From JAVKFY01 sp040223615 (GTDB lineage: Bacteria; Pseudomonadota; Alphaproteobacteria; GCA-2731375), in NCBI GenBank assembly GCA_040223615.1, contig JAVKFY010000077.1, positions 11,083 to 75,082 on the forward strand: a DNA stretch of 64,000 nucleotides, in the 5' to 3' direction. Below the pieces are notes generated by a model, which was not told the origin of the DNA, made no database searches, and saw nothing but the letters and a program-made list of their open reading frames with translations. This document shows, piece by piece, positions 7,137-16,489 of this stretch (within the stretch, counting starts at the first letter, position 1; the number at the start of each line of letters is the position of its first letter). The position numbers and the translations under genes were made by a program.

Positions 7137-9221
7137 TCAACGCTCGACCAGCACCGCGTCCAGCGCCACGGCGCCCTCACCCTCCGGCAGGACCAGGAAG
7201 GGGTTGATGTCGACCGAGCCGACGCGGTCGGCGGTGGCCACGGCGAAGCGCGACAACGCGGCGATGGCGCCGGCCAGCGCGTCGATGTCGGCCGGCGGGC
7301 GGCCGCGCACACCCTTGAGCAGCGCCGCCCCCTTGAGATCGCCGATCATCTGGCGGGCGTCGGCCTCGTCGACCGGGCAGACCCGCAACGACACGTCGCC
7401 CATCACCTCCACGAACACGCCGCCCAGGCCGACCATCACCAGCGGGCCGAAGACCGGGTCGTTCTGGATGCCGAGGATGATCTCCACCCCCTGCCCGGCC
7501 ATCTTCGCCATCAACGCGCCTTCGGCGCCGGGGATGGCGAGCACGTCGCGAACCGCGTCGGCCGCCGCTTGCGGCGTCGCCAGGTTGAGGCGCACGCCGC
7601 CGACGTCGGACTTGTGGGTCACCGTCGAGGACAGCAGCTTCACCACCACCGGCCCGCCGAGGTCGGCGAAGGCGGCGGCGGCTTCCTCTGCGCTGGCGAC
7701 CACCCGGTGCGGCACCGCCGGCACGCCGGCCTTGGACAACACATTCAGCGCCGCCGCCTCGGTCCACGGGCCGGTGGGCAGCTCGACCGGCGCCGGCGCC
7801 GCGACCTGGCGCGGTGCCTGGTCGAAGGCGCGGCGGAAATGGCCGAGCGCGGCATGGCCGCGGATCGCCCGGCCGGGCTCCTCGTAGGCCATGACCCCGA
7901 TCTGTTCCAGGCCCTCGCGGATCTGCGGCAGGGTCTTGCCGCAGACCGACAGGGCGGCGTAGGGATGCCGCGCGCGCACCGCGCGCCACATCTCCAGGTT
8001 GGGCTCGGCATAGGCCGGCGAGCGGGCGATGGTGCCCTGGAAGGCCGACAGGCCGCCATAGTCGCCGGCACTCAACACCAGATCGATGGCGTAGCCCAGC
8101 AGGGCCCGGTCATTGACGATCTGGCCGGTGACGTCGAGCGGATTGCGGGTGCCGGCGAAGGGCACGCGCTGCTTGATCTGCGCCTGCGCCGCGTCCGGCA
8201 GCGGCGCGACGTCGAGGCCGTTCTTCACCGAGGCGTCGGCCATCAGCACCCCGACGCCGCCACTGACCGTGACCAGTGCGATCCGGTCGTTGGCGGCGGA
8301 CGCCAACGGCGAGATCGCGCAGGCATAGGCGACGTCGAAAAACTCGTCGAGGTCGTCGGCGCGGTAGGCACCGCCCTGGGCGAAGACCGCGTCGTAGACG
8401 GCATCGCCGCCGGCCAGCGCCGCTGTGTGCGAGGCCGCGGCCAACGCGCCGACATCGGTGCGACCGACCTTGACGATCACCAACGGCTTGCGCCGGGCGC
8501 GCGCCATCTCCAGCGCCCGGATCAGCTTCGGGCCGTTTCGGCAGCCTTCCATGTAGGCCAGGATGACCTTGGTCTCGGGATCCTCGGCCAGGAAGGCCAG
8601 GCAGTCGCCGAAGTCGACGTCGACCTCGTTGCCGGTGGTCGCCCAGAAGGACGGCGCCAGGTTGCGCTCGCGCGCCAGGTCGTAGGCCCAGGCGCCGAAC
8701 GCGCCGGACTGGCTGACGATGCCGATTCTGCCGCCGGCCAGGTAGGGCTCGGCGAAGATCGGCGCGAAGGACGCCATCATGCCGCGCTCGAAGTGACAGA
8801 CGCCGAGGCAGTTCGGGCCGACGATACGGATGCCCCGGTTGCGCGCGATCTCGCCCAGGCGCGCCTGCGCCTTCGCGCCTTCCTCGCCGATCTCGGCGAA
8901 ACCGGAGGAGAAGATGATGGCGCTGCCGACGCCGCGATCCGCGCACTGCTCGACGGTCTCGACCACCATCGGCGCCGGCACCGAGACCACCACCATGTCC
9001 GGCGTCTCCGGCAGGTCGGCGACGCTGGCGTAGGCCTTCTGGCCCTGGACTTCCGCGTAGGTCGGGTTGACCGGCCACACCGGCCCGTCGAAGGCGCCGT
9101 TCAGCAGATAGGCGAGCGGCCGGCCGCCGATCTTCTCCGGCGAGGCCGAAGCGCCGATCACGGCGACGGAGCGCGGCCGGAACAGCGGCCGCAGCGACTC
9201 CAGGTCGATGTCGGAGCTCAC
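7137..9221 (-). CDS. ADP-forming acyl-CoA synthetase (CoA-binding plus ATP-grasp)
   Basis: A 694-residue fusion. It opens with a CoA-binding domain (FRPRSVAVIGASASPEKIGG), continues with a succinyl-CoA-ligase-like flavodoxin domain containing ASHTAALAGGDAVYDA, where the His is the family's phospho-site, and ends in an ATP-grasp domain (VVKLLSSTVTHKSDVGGVRL). These enzymes interconvert acyl-CoA plus ADP and acid plus ATP. No GNAT domain is attached, so this is not a Pat acetyltransferase. It probably works with the neighbouring aldehyde dehydrogenase in acid metabolism, which is inference. It starts at GTG 9221. Confidence 0.9.
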   Translation of the reverse strand: MSSDIDLESLRPLFRPRSVAVIGASASPEKIGGRPLAYLLNGAFDGPVWPVNPTYAEVQGQKAYASVADLPETPDMVVVSVPAPMVVETVEQCADRGVGSAIIFSSGFAEIGEEGAKAQARLGEIARNRGIRIVGPNCLGVCHFERGMMASFAPIFAEPYLAGGRIGIVSQSGAFGAWAYDLARERNLAPSFWATTGNEVDVDFGDCLAFLAEDPETKVILAYMEGCRNGPKLIRALEMARARRKPLVIVKVGRTDVGALAAASHTAALAGGDAVYDAVFAQGGAYRADDLDEFFDVAYACAISPLASAANDRIALVTVSGGVGVLMADASVKNGLDVAPLPDAAQAQIKQRVPFAGTRNPLDVTGQIVNDRALLGYAIDLVLSAGDYGGLSAFQGTIARSPAYAEPNLEMWRAVRARHPYAALSVCGKTLPQIREGLEQIGVMAYEEPGRAIRGHAALGHFRRAFDQAPRQVAAPAPVELPTGPWTEAAALNVLSKAGVPAVPHRVVASAEEAAAAFADLGGPVVVKLLSSTVTHKSDVGGVRLNLATPQAAADAVRDVLAIPGAEGALMAKMAGQGVEIILGIQNDPVFGPLVMVGLGGVFVEVMGDVSLRVCPVDEADARQMIGDLKGAALLKGVRGRPPADIDALAGAIAALSRFAVATADRVGSVDINPFLVLPEGEGAVALDAVLVER

Positions 9222-9231
9222 GTCGCGGCGC

Positions 9232-10071
9232 TCAATGCGGCCGGTCGCCGTTGACGGTCACGCGATGCATGCGCCGGCGCGCCGGCCAGTAGTCGGCGAT
9301 CGGGTAGTGCTGCGTGCAGCGGTTGTCCCAGAACGCGATCGAGTGCTTCTCCCAGGAAAAGCGGCAGGTGTATTCCGGCTTGCGGCAGTGCTCGTAGAGC
9401 ATCGCCAGGATCGCTTCGCTCTCGTTCCTGTTCATGTCCTTGATCGAGGTGGTGAAACCGGCATTGACGAAGATGCCCTTGCGGCCGGTCTCCGGATGGG
9501 TGCGGATCACCGGGTGCTCGGCCGGCGGATAGGCGGTCTTGGCCTTCTGCAGCTTCTCCCAGCCGTCGGGCTGATGCAGCAGGCGGTTGCCGAAGGTGCG
9601 GGTGAAGTCGTGCACGCCGATCAGGCCGTCGAGCATGCGCCGCATCGTCGCCGACAGGCCCTCGTAGGCCAGGTACATCGAGGCCCACATGGTGTCGCCG
9701 CCGACCTCGGGTATCTCCTGCGCGTGCAGGATCGAGCCCAGCGGTGGCTCGGCCATGAAGGTGACGTCGGTGTGCCACTGGTTGATCTTTGACGGCCGCG
9801 CCTCGTCATTCTCGATCACCAGGACCTCCGGGTGGTCATCGAGACGCGGGGCGAAGGGATGGATCTGCAACGCGCCGAACGCCTTGCCGAAGGCGACATG
9901 CTGATCCGGGGTGATGTCCTGGTCGCGGAAGAAGATCACCTGGTGCGCCATCAGCGCGTCGTGAATCTCCTGGAATGCCTGGTTGCCCAGCGGCTGACGC
10001 AGGTCGACGCCGGAAATTTCCGCGCCCAATGCGGGCGAGATCGGCTTCACCGAGATCAACTCGTAGCCCAT
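9232..10071 (-). CDS. TauD/TfdA family 2-oxoglutarate-dependent dioxygenase
   Basis: A 279-residue Fe(II)/2-oxoglutarate dioxygenase. The N-terminal GAEISGVDLRQPL and the metal-binding HxD in INQWHTDVTFMAEPP are typical, and the distal His with the 2OG-binding Arg region is in RRRMHRVTVNGDRP. Family members hydroxylate taurine, alkyl sulfates, phenoxyacetates and similar acids. No sulfonate transporter is adjacent, so taurine is only one option. It lies 10 bp downstream of the acyl-CoA synthetase start on the same strand and so is transcribed ahead of it. Confidence 0.92.
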   Translation of the reverse strand: MGYELISVKPISPALGAEISGVDLRQPLGNQAFQEIHDALMAHQVIFFRDQDITPDQHVAFGKAFGALQIHPFAPRLDDHPEVLVIENDEARPSKINQWHTDVTFMAEPPLGSILHAQEIPEVGGDTMWASMYLAYEGLSATMRRMLDGLIGVHDFTRTFGNRLLHQPDGWEKLQKAKTAYPPAEHPVIRTHPETGRKGIFVNAGFTTSIKDMNRNESEAILAMLYEHCRKPEYTCRFSWEKHSIAFWDNRCTQHYPIADYWPARRRMHRVTVNGDRPH

Positions 10072-10127
10072 GACGCATCCTCATCGTTATTGTGGCTCGA
10101 TCCTAGACGCGGCGCGGGAGGCTGCCA

Positions 10128-10934
10128 ATGCGCGAACTCACGGTATCGATCGGCGGAATGGGCGCGATCGGCTGGCCAGTGGCCCGGGCGCTGGACGGCG
10201 GCATCGCCGGGCTGCGGCTGGTCGCGGTGTCGGCCAACAACCGCGCTGGCGCGGAAGCCAAGGTCGCGACGCTGAAGACACCGGTGCCGGTGGGCTCGCT
10301 GGCCGACATGGCCGAGGCCGACGTGGTGGTGGAATGCGCGCCGGCCGCCGTGTTCGACGAGGTCGCCTGGCCGGCCATCGAGGCCGGACGCATCTTCCTG
10401 CCGCTGTCGTGCGGCGCGATGCTGAGCCGGATGGAACTGATCGACCGGGCGGCCGAGACCGGCGCACAGATCGTGGTACCGACCGGCGCGCTGCTCGGCC
10501 TGGATGCGGTGCGCGGCGCCGCGCAGGGGCCGGTCACCTCGATCACGCTGTCGACGCGCAAGCCGCCGGGCGGACTGGCCGGCGCGCCGCATGTGGAGAA
10601 GAACAAGATCGACCTGGCGGCGATCCACGAACCGACGTGCGTGTTTCAGGGCAGCGCGCGCGAGGCGGCGGCCGGCTTTCCGGCCAACATCAACGTCGGC
10701 GCGGCGCTCAGCCTGGCCGGCATCGGCGCGGACCGCACGACGGTAGAGATCTGGGCCGACCCGACGGTCGACCGCAACACCCACACGGTCACCGTCGAGG
10801 CCGAGGCGGCGCGCTTCACCATGACCATCGAGAACGTGCCGTCGCCCGAGAACCCGCGAACCGGCCGCCTGACCCCGCTATCGGTGCTGGCGACGCTGCG
10901 CGGCCTGGTCGAGCCGATGCGGGTCGGAACCTGA
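10128..10934 (+). CDS. nadX: L-aspartate dehydrogenase-like oxidoreductase
   Basis: A 268-residue protein of the aspartate dehydrogenase family. It has an N-terminal Rossmann motif (SIGGMGAIGWPVA), and the domain-defining C-terminus ends in the signature NPRTGRLTPLSVLATLRGL. The enzyme oxidises L-aspartate to iminoaspartate, feeding NAD synthesis, or runs in reverse. No nadA or nadC is adjacent. It is divergent from the TauD gene across 56 bp, and its stop directly abuts the stop of the convergent histidine kinase gene. Confidence 0.85.
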   Translation: MRELTVSIGGMGAIGWPVARALDGGIAGLRLVAVSANNRAGAEAKVATLKTPVPVGSLADMAEADVVVECAPAAVFDEVAWPAIEAGRIFLPLSCGAMLSRMELIDRAAETGAQIVVPTGALLGLDAVRGAAQGPVTSITLSTRKPPGGLAGAPHVEKNKIDLAAIHEPTCVFQGSAREAAAGFPANINVGAALSLAGIGADRTTVEIWADPTVDRNTHTVTVEAEAARFTMTIENVPSPENPRTGRLTPLSVLATLRGLVEPMRVGT

Positions 10935-12377
10935 TCAGGCCGCCTGGACGGCTTCCAGCGGCGTGGCACTGCCGATCACACGCGAGGCGGGCAGGGTCAG
11001 CGTGACCGTGGTGCCGGCGCCCGGCTTGCTCTCGATGTCGAGGCTGCCATCGTGCATCTCGACCAGCGCGCGGGCGATCGGCAGGCCAAGGCCGACGCCG
11101 CCGATCTCGCGCGCATAGGCGCCGGCGACCTGGCCGAACGGGGTGAGGACGGTGGCCAGTTTATCCGGTTCGATGCCGATGCCGCTGTCGCGCACCTCGA
11201 TGCGGACACCGCCGTCGGCGGCGCGCTGCAGAACGAGCCGCACCGTGCCCGCGCCGCGGGTGAACTTCACGGCGTTGGAAACGATGTTGGCGATGACCTG
11301 GCGCAGCCGGTTCTCGTCGGCCAGCACGTAGGTTGTCGGCCCCGACGCCTCGACCGCAAGCTCGATGTCGGGCCGCCGGAAGGCCTGACCGACCTGGCGC
11401 GCGCTGCGGTGCAGCAGGTCGCCGAGATCGACCGTGGTCGGCATCAGCTCGATCTCCTTGGCCTCGATCTTGGCCATGTCGAGGATGTCGTCGATGGTGC
11501 GCAGCAGGTAACTGCCGCTGTCGACGATGTCGTTGACGTAGCTTTCGTAGCGTTCCGGCTGCATCGGACCGAAGACGCGATTCTGAATAACCTGGGCGAA
11601 GCCCAGGATGGCGTTCATCGGCGAGCGCAGCTCGTGGCTGACATTGGCCAGGAACTCACTCTTCATGCGCTCGCGGAGTTGTGCCTTGTCGGCCTCCTGC
11701 ATCGCGTCGAAGGCAACGCCCTTGGCCCGCAGCATGGCCAGTTCGCTGCGCCAGATGAACAGCGTAAGCAAACCCAGCAGCGCCGCGAGAACTGCGCCGG
11801 TCACCGCCCACTGCTCCAGTTGCGCGCGGTGGGTGTGGGACAAAATCATGGTGAGATCGTGATAGACCTCGACCGCGCCCTCGATTTTGCCGTCCCGCCC
11901 GGCGATGGCGACGTAGGTCTCCAGCACGTCGCGGTCCGCCATCGTGCCTTCAACCGTGTTGAAGCTGCCCTTGAATTGCAGCTCGCTGAAAATGTCGCCG
12001 CGAATTGCCGCCTGAAAGCCAATATTGCCTGACTTGTCGCCGCCAATGTCCTTGGCCTCGGTGGAATAGATGGTGGTTCCATCAAGCGCGTAGATCTTGA
12101 TCTTGCCGACCGGCAGACCAGACAGCAGCGCGCGGACGTCATGGTCCACCAAGGCGAGGCGCGGATCGTCGACGCGCGTCGGCCGGCCGGCGAACAACGT
12201 GTCGCCATGCCGTTCCCACAGGCTGTTGGCCAACAGGCGCGCGAAGGTAACGTTGTAGCGCTCGCCCGCTTCCAGGATGTTGCGTTCGGCACGCTCGCCG
12301 CCGTGCAGGCCCAGGCCGACGCAAACGGCCAGGATGATGGCCCCGGCGATCAGCGCGAAACGTCGCGTCAGCTTCAT
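10935..12377 (-). CDS. Membrane sensor histidine kinase
   Basis: A 480-residue kinase. A transmembrane helix near residues 8-22 is followed by a periplasmic sensor region of about 160 residues, then a second helix (AVTGAVLAALLGLLTLFIW). The HisKA box is FLANVSHELRSPMNAILGF, with the phospho-His near residue 250, and HATPase motifs follow (N box in IANIVSNAVKF, G1 DSGIGIEPDK, G2 GGVGLGLPIA). It autophosphorylates and passes phosphate to a response regulator. None is encoded nearby, so it is an orphan kinase and its signal is unknown. Confidence 0.92.
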   Translation of the reverse strand: MKLTRRFALIAGAIILAVCVGLGLHGGERAERNILEAGERYNVTFARLLANSLWERHGDTLFAGRPTRVDDPRLALVDHDVRALLSGLPVGKIKIYALDGTTIYSTEAKDIGGDKSGNIGFQAAIRGDIFSELQFKGSFNTVEGTMADRDVLETYVAIAGRDGKIEGAVEVYHDLTMILSHTHRAQLEQWAVTGAVLAALLGLLTLFIWRSELAMLRAKGVAFDAMQEADKAQLRERMKSEFLANVSHELRSPMNAILGFAQVIQNRVFGPMQPERYESYVNDIVDSGSYLLRTIDDILDMAKIEAKEIELMPTTVDLGDLLHRSARQVGQAFRRPDIELAVEASGPTTYVLADENRLRQVIANIVSNAVKFTRGAGTVRLVLQRAADGGVRIEVRDSGIGIEPDKLATVLTPFGQVAGAYAREIGGVGLGLPIARALVEMHDGSLDIESKPGAGTTVTLTLPASRVIGSATPLEAVQAA

Positions 12378-12511
12378 GAACTCACCGCTAAATACTCAAG
12401 CGTACGCCCGGCAGTCTGCGTTCGAATGGTAAACCGCCGGTAAAATGCGCCGGCGCCAAGCGGCATCCGCACGTCTTGCCGGGACCGGGTGTCCGGTTCA
12501 TGCTCCGCGCC

Positions 12512-13168
12512 ATGACCAAGGCCGAGAAATGGATCCGCGAGCACAGCCATTCCGAACTCATGGCGGACGCGGTGCTGCATATGCTTGGCTTGGGCTTCGT
12601 GTTCGGCGCGCTGGTGGCGCTGGCTGCCATCGCGCTGCCGAACGCCGAGCCTGAGGTGCTGGTCGGGCTGGCGGTCTATGTCGGCGGCATGGTGTCGATG
12701 TTCGGCTGCTCGGCGCTGTACAACCTGACCCGCAACCCGGCCAGGCGGGCGCTGTTCCGGCGCTTCGACCATGCCGCCATCTTCGTGATGATCGCCGGCA
12801 GCTACACGCCCTTCGCGCTGTCCGCCATCGGCGGCGACTGGGGCCACGGACTGCTGATCTTCGTGTGGAGCGTGGCGCTGGTCGGCGCCGGGGTGAAGCT
12901 GGCGCTGCCGGGCCGGTTCGAGCGGCTGGCAATCGTGGCCTACCTGCTGCAAGGCTGGACCGTCATGGTCGCGATACAGCCCCTGCTCGACGCCGTCTCG
13001 GGCGCCGGACTGGTGCTGCTGCTGACCGGCGGCGTGCTGTACAGCGCTGGCGTCATCTTCCACCTTTGGGAGCGATTGCCGTATCAGACCGCGATCTGGC
13101 ACGGCTGCGTGCTGGCCGCGGCGGCCTGCCATTTCGCCGCCGTGGTGCACGACGTCGCCATCGCCTGA
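12512..13168 (+). CDS. Hemolysin III/PAQR family membrane protein
   Basis: A protein of 218 residues with about seven hydrophobic segments in the hemolysin III (YqfA/PAQR) pattern. Family marks include SALYNLTRNP, FRRFDHAAIFVMIAGSYTPF and the late WHGCVLAAAACHFAAV with conserved His residues. PAQR-like proteins are membrane hydrolase-fold proteins; the bacterial function is poorly known and lysis of cells should not be assumed. ATG 12512 is chosen; in-frame starts at 12476 and 12500 are possible, and none has a clear ribosome binding site. It is divergent from the histidine kinase gene. Confidence 0.85.
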   Translation: MTKAEKWIREHSHSELMADAVLHMLGLGFVFGALVALAAIALPNAEPEVLVGLAVYVGGMVSMFGCSALYNLTRNPARRALFRRFDHAAIFVMIAGSYTPFALSAIGGDWGHGLLIFVWSVALVGAGVKLALPGRFERLAIVAYLLQGWTVMVAIQPLLDAVSGAGLVLLLTGGVLYSAGVIFHLWERLPYQTAIWHGCVLAAAACHFAAVVHDVAIA

Positions 13169-13214
13169 ACGTTAGGCGATCTTGAAATCACATTAAGTTG
13201 ACCGGCCGCTCCGG

Positions 13215-13233
13215 TGCCGGCAGTTTGCCGGCA
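13215..13233 (+). promoter_or_regulatory. Hairpin covering the start codon of the flavin monooxygenase gene
   Basis: TGCCGGC at 13215-13221 pairs with GCCGGCA at 13227-13233 around a five-base loop. The last stem base is the A of the ATG. No Shine-Dalgarno-like sequence is visible before the ATG. The hairpin could limit initiation or mark a wrongly placed start. This is seen in sequence only; function is inference. Confidence 0.4.
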
Positions 13234-14669
13234 TGGAGACAACCGAACCGATAGGGCTCGCGGCGCTGGAGCGGCGGCTGGCGCGCGACCTGGAGTACCT
13301 GAACTTTCCGCCGGCCAACTGGGTGAAACCGACCCCCGGATCCGACGGCCAGCCGATGGCCGACGTGTGCATCGTCGGCGCCGGCATGTGCGGCCTGGTC
13401 GCCGCCTTTGCGCTGAAGCGTGAAGGCATCACCAACATCCGCCAGATCGAGGCCTCGCCGGCCGGCCAGGAGGGGCCGTGGGTGACGTATGCGCGGATGC
13501 GCACGCTGCGCTCGCCGAAGCACCTGACCGGACCGGCGATGGGCATGGCCTCGCTCACCTTCCGGGCCTGGTTCGAGGCGCAGTGGGGCGCCGAGGCATG
13601 GGAGGCATCGGGACGCATCCCGCGCGGGCAGTGGATGGACTACCTGGTCTGGTACCGCAAGGCGCTCGGCTTGGACATCGAGAACGGCGTGACGCTGACC
13701 GCGCTGACGCCCGATGACGGCTTCTGGTGGCTGGAGACCGAGGGCGCCGGGCGGTTTCCGGCGCGCAAGGTGATCCTGGCCAACGGGCGCGATGCGCTGG
13801 GCGGCAACCGGGTGCCGAAGGTCGCCGCCGGACTGCCGCCCGAACTGGTCTCGCACACCCGCGACGACATCGACTTCGCAGCCCTGAAGGGCAAGCGGGT
13901 GGCGGTGATAGGCGGCGGCGCCTCGGCCTGCGACAACGCGGCCGAAGCCCTGGAGGCCGGCGCCGGCGAGGTGCACCACTTCATCCGCCGCGCCGACTGG
14001 CCGCGGATCAACAAGTTCAAGGGCATTGTCTACAGCGGCTTCGTGCATGGCTTCCCGCGCCTGACCGTGGCGGAGCGCTGGCACATCCTGAACTATGCCT
14101 TCGGCTTCGGCGTGGCGGCGCCGCGCGAGTCGGTGCAGCGGCTGGCCGGCCACGACGGCTATCACGCGCATCTCGGCGCATCGTGGGAATCGGCAACGGC
14201 GACCGACGGCTTCGTGCGGATCGAGACCGCGAAGGGCGACTTCACCGTCGACCACGTGATCCTCGCCACCGGCTTCGAGATCGACGTCACGAGGCCGCGC
14301 GAGCTGGCCAACATCGCCGGCGAGATCCGCACTTTCCACGACGCCAACATCGGGGCCGACTGGGTCGACGCGATCGGCGACTTCCCGAACCACCCGGAGC
14401 TTGGCGGCGCCTTCGAGTTCCACGAGAAGCACCCCGGCAAGATGCCGCAACTCGCCCACCTGCACTGCTTCAACCAAGCGGCGCTGCTGAGCCACGGCAT
14501 GGTCGCCGGCGATATCCCCTCGGTGACGCAGGGCGCGGAACGGCTGGCGCGCGGCATCGCCGGCCAGTTTTTCCTCGCCGACCTGCCGACCCATGTCGCG
14601 GCGCTGGAGGCGTTCGACGAACCGGAACTGCTCGGCGACGAGATCGAAGCGCTTACCCGAGAGACCTGA
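13233..14669 (+). CDS. Flavin-containing monooxygenase-like NAD(P)/FAD oxidoreductase
   Basis: A 478-residue flavoprotein with two Rossmann motifs. The FAD site is VCIVGAGMCGLVAAFALK near residue 50, and the NADP site is VAVIGGGASACDNAAEA near residue 225. An ILATGFEIDV segment near residue 345 matches the ATG motif of FMO and Baeyer-Villiger-type enzymes. It is expected to oxygenate a small nucleophile or ketone. The substrate is not evident. The 3' end overlaps the convergent dgoA gene by 17 bases. Confidence 0.85.
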   Translation: METTEPIGLAALERRLARDLEYLNFPPANWVKPTPGSDGQPMADVCIVGAGMCGLVAAFALKREGITNIRQIEASPAGQEGPWVTYARMRTLRSPKHLTGPAMGMASLTFRAWFEAQWGAEAWEASGRIPRGQWMDYLVWYRKALGLDIENGVTLTALTPDDGFWWLETEGAGRFPARKVILANGRDALGGNRVPKVAAGLPPELVSHTRDDIDFAALKGKRVAVIGGGASACDNAAEALEAGAGEVHHFIRRADWPRINKFKGIVYSGFVHGFPRLTVAERWHILNYAFGFGVAAPRESVQRLAGHDGYHAHLGASWESATATDGFVRIETAKGDFTVDHVILATGFEIDVTRPRELANIAGEIRTFHDANIGADWVDAIGDFPNHPELGGAFEFHEKHPGKMPQLAHLHCFNQAALLSHGMVAGDIPSVTQGAERLARGIAGQFFLADLPTHVAALEAFDEPELLGDEIEALTRET

Positions 14670-15279
14670 TCGCGTCGACAAGCTCGGCGGCAGTGGCGGC
14701 GACCTCGGCCACCGACTTGCCTGGCTTGTACAGGTTCGATCCGATGCCGAAGCCGCGCGCCCCGGCGTCCCAGTAGGCGGCCAGGTTGCCGGCGTGGACG
14801 CCGCCTACCGGCATGGTCAGGGTGCCGGCGGGCAGCACCGCGCCCCAGGCCGACAGCACCGAGGGCGGCAGCGCCTGGGCCGGAAAGAGCTTCAGCGCAT
14901 CGGCGCCGGCTTTCAACGCGGCAAAGGCTTCCGATGGCGTGGCCACGCCGGGCGCGCAGGCCAGCCCCCGGCCCTTCGCCGCCGCCACCACTTCGGTATC
15001 GAAATGCGGCATCACGATCAGGCGGCCGCCCGCGGCGGCTATGCGCTCGACCTCGGCCGGCGTCATCACCGTGCCGGCGCCGACCAGCATCTCGTCGCCC
15101 AGCGCCGCGACGATGCGGGCGATGGAGTCGAACGGTTCCGGCGAGTTCAGCGGCACCTCGACGACGGCGAAGCCGGCTTCGTGGAGGGCCCGCGCCACCG
15201 GTACCGCCTCGTCCGGCGCGATGCCGCGCAGGATCGCGACCAGCGGGCACCGGGCCAGTGCCTCGCGCAGCGCGCTCAC
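14653..15279 (-). CDS. dgoA: 2-dehydro-3-deoxy-6-phosphogalactonate aldolase
   Basis: A 208-residue class I aldolase of the KDPG/KDPGal family. LVAILRGIAPDEAV, the GAGTVMTP segment and the Schiff-base lysine in GADALKLFPAQ are all present, followed by PVGGVHAGNLAAYWDAGARGFG. It cleaves 2-keto-3-deoxy-6-phosphogalactonate to pyruvate and glyceraldehyde 3-phosphate. It starts at GTG 15279 and overlaps the dgoK stop as GTGA, so kinase and aldolase are coupled. The rest of the De Ley-Doudoroff pathway (dehydratase, dehydrogenase) is not in the window. Confidence 0.9.
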   Translation of the reverse strand: MSALREALARCPLVAILRGIAPDEAVPVARALHEAGFAVVEVPLNSPEPFDSIARIVAALGDEMLVGAGTVMTPAEVERIAAAGGRLIVMPHFDTEVVAAAKGRGLACAPGVATPSEAFAALKAGADALKLFPAQALPPSVLSAWGAVLPAGTLTMPVGGVHAGNLAAYWDAGARGFGIGSNLYKPGKSVAEVAATAAELVDAIRSLG

Positions 15280-16181
15280 AGCAGCGCCGCCAGTGCAGTC
15301 AGGCCAGCGACCGTCGCCTGCTCGGCATCGACGGTGACGGTGACGGTGGCAGCACCGCGCGCGGCCAAGGCGACCTCGTACAACCGGCAAAGCGCCGGAT
15401 CGCCGACCAGGATGACCTCGCTGGCGTCGCCGGCCAGCGCGGCGACCTCGTGGCCGATCAGCAGCCCGCTCAGGAAAGCGCTGGCGGCGGCCGCGTCCAT
15501 GCCCTCGCGCAACGGCCGGGTGCGGGCGGCGAACAGGTGGTGCAGCAGGCCGCCGGGCCGGCCGGCCCAGGCCAGCCCTTCCGCGAAGGCGTGCGCGCCG
15601 GGCTCGATCTCACCGTCGATCGTGGTCGCCGCCAGCAGGCTGTACTGGCGCAACGTGGCGAACACCTCGCCGGTCATCGCCGTGGCGAACCCAGCGATCG
15701 CGCCATCGGCGACACGCACCCACTTGCTGTGCGTGCCGGGCAGACAGACCAATGCATCGGTCGCGCCGGCGGCGCTCTCGGACTGGCCGGCGTGCTGTTG
15801 CGCCCCGAACACCTGAACTTCCTCGCCGCGCAGCACGTCGGGGGCGCCGCTGGCCGCCACGGTCGCCAGGCCGGGCACGATGTGGGCGTCGGCGACCCCG
15901 GGCACCGGCGTCAGCGCGCCGGCCAGGTCGGCCAGCCGCGCCGGGCAAGCGGCATAGGCGGCCTCGACCCAGCCCTGGCGGCTGCCGACCATGCCGGAGA
16001 GCAGCACCGGCGCCGGGCGCCACCCGGCGGTGAGTTCGTCGAAGCTGGCGCGGAAGTCGCGCGGCCCGCTGTAGCTGGCCAGCCCGCGCGCGAGACGCCG
16101 ACGCTCGCTGACCGAGCCGGCCCCGTCCAGCCGGTAGGCCCGGATGGTGCTGGTCCCCCAGTCGATCAGGATGCTGGCCAC
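15276..16181 (-). CDS. dgoK: 2-dehydro-3-deoxygalactonokinase
   Basis: A 301-residue sugar-acid kinase. The N-terminal phosphate loop ILIDWGTSTIRAYRLDG and the later LVCLPGTHSKWVRV with GEVFATLRQYSLLA are characteristic of DgoK. It phosphorylates 2-keto-3-deoxygalactonate using ATP. The GTG at 16181 is preferred over the GTG at 16199 because GAGAGGAA lies about eight bases before it and because family proteins begin at about this point. It is the first gene of the dgoK-dgoA pair. Confidence 0.9.
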   Translation of the reverse strand: MASILIDWGTSTIRAYRLDGAGSVSERRRLARGLASYSGPRDFRASFDELTAGWRPAPVLLSGMVGSRQGWVEAAYAACPARLADLAGALTPVPGVADAHIVPGLATVAASGAPDVLRGEEVQVFGAQQHAGQSESAAGATDALVCLPGTHSKWVRVADGAIAGFATAMTGEVFATLRQYSLLAATTIDGEIEPGAHAFAEGLAWAGRPGGLLHHLFAARTRPLREGMDAAAASAFLSGLLIGHEVAALAGDASEVILVGDPALCRLYEVALAARGAATVTVTVDAEQATVAGLTALAALL

Positions 16182-16249
16182 GCGCCCGGTTCCTCTCACG
16201 CCCCTGGCCCGGCATTATAGCGGCTGCGCAACGCTTCGGGGGCTGGCTC

Positions 16250-16489
16250 GTGATCGGACTGCTGCAACTGGTGATCGTGGTAGCGGTCGCTGCCGGCGCC
16301 TTCTTCGGCGTGACGAGCTGTTCGGAGACGTTGATCGCCGAAGGCTACATGCGCGATGAGGCCGACCGGCCGATGATCTACGGCATCTTCGCGGCGGTCG
16401 CCGGGGCGATGGCGGCCTGGGCCGCGGCCGCGGCGCTGTTCGGCAGGAAGAAGTCACCGGCGCAAGACGCAGACGCGCCGGACAGCTAA
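16250..16489 (+). CDS. Small two-helix membrane protein
   Basis: A 79-residue protein that I do not assign to a family. It has two hydrophobic helices: residues 1-20 (LLQLVIVVAVAAGAFFGV) and residues 45-63 (GIFAAVAGAMAAWAAAAALF). A short polar loop and a charged tail complete it. It starts at GTG 16250. The stop overlaps the stop of the convergent 357-residue membrane protein through a CTAA. It reads as an inner-membrane protein of unknown function. Confidence 0.6.
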   Translation: MIGLLQLVIVVAVAAGAFFGVTSCSETLIAEGYMRDEADRPMIYGIFAAVAGAMAAWAAAAALFGRKKSPAQDADAPDS

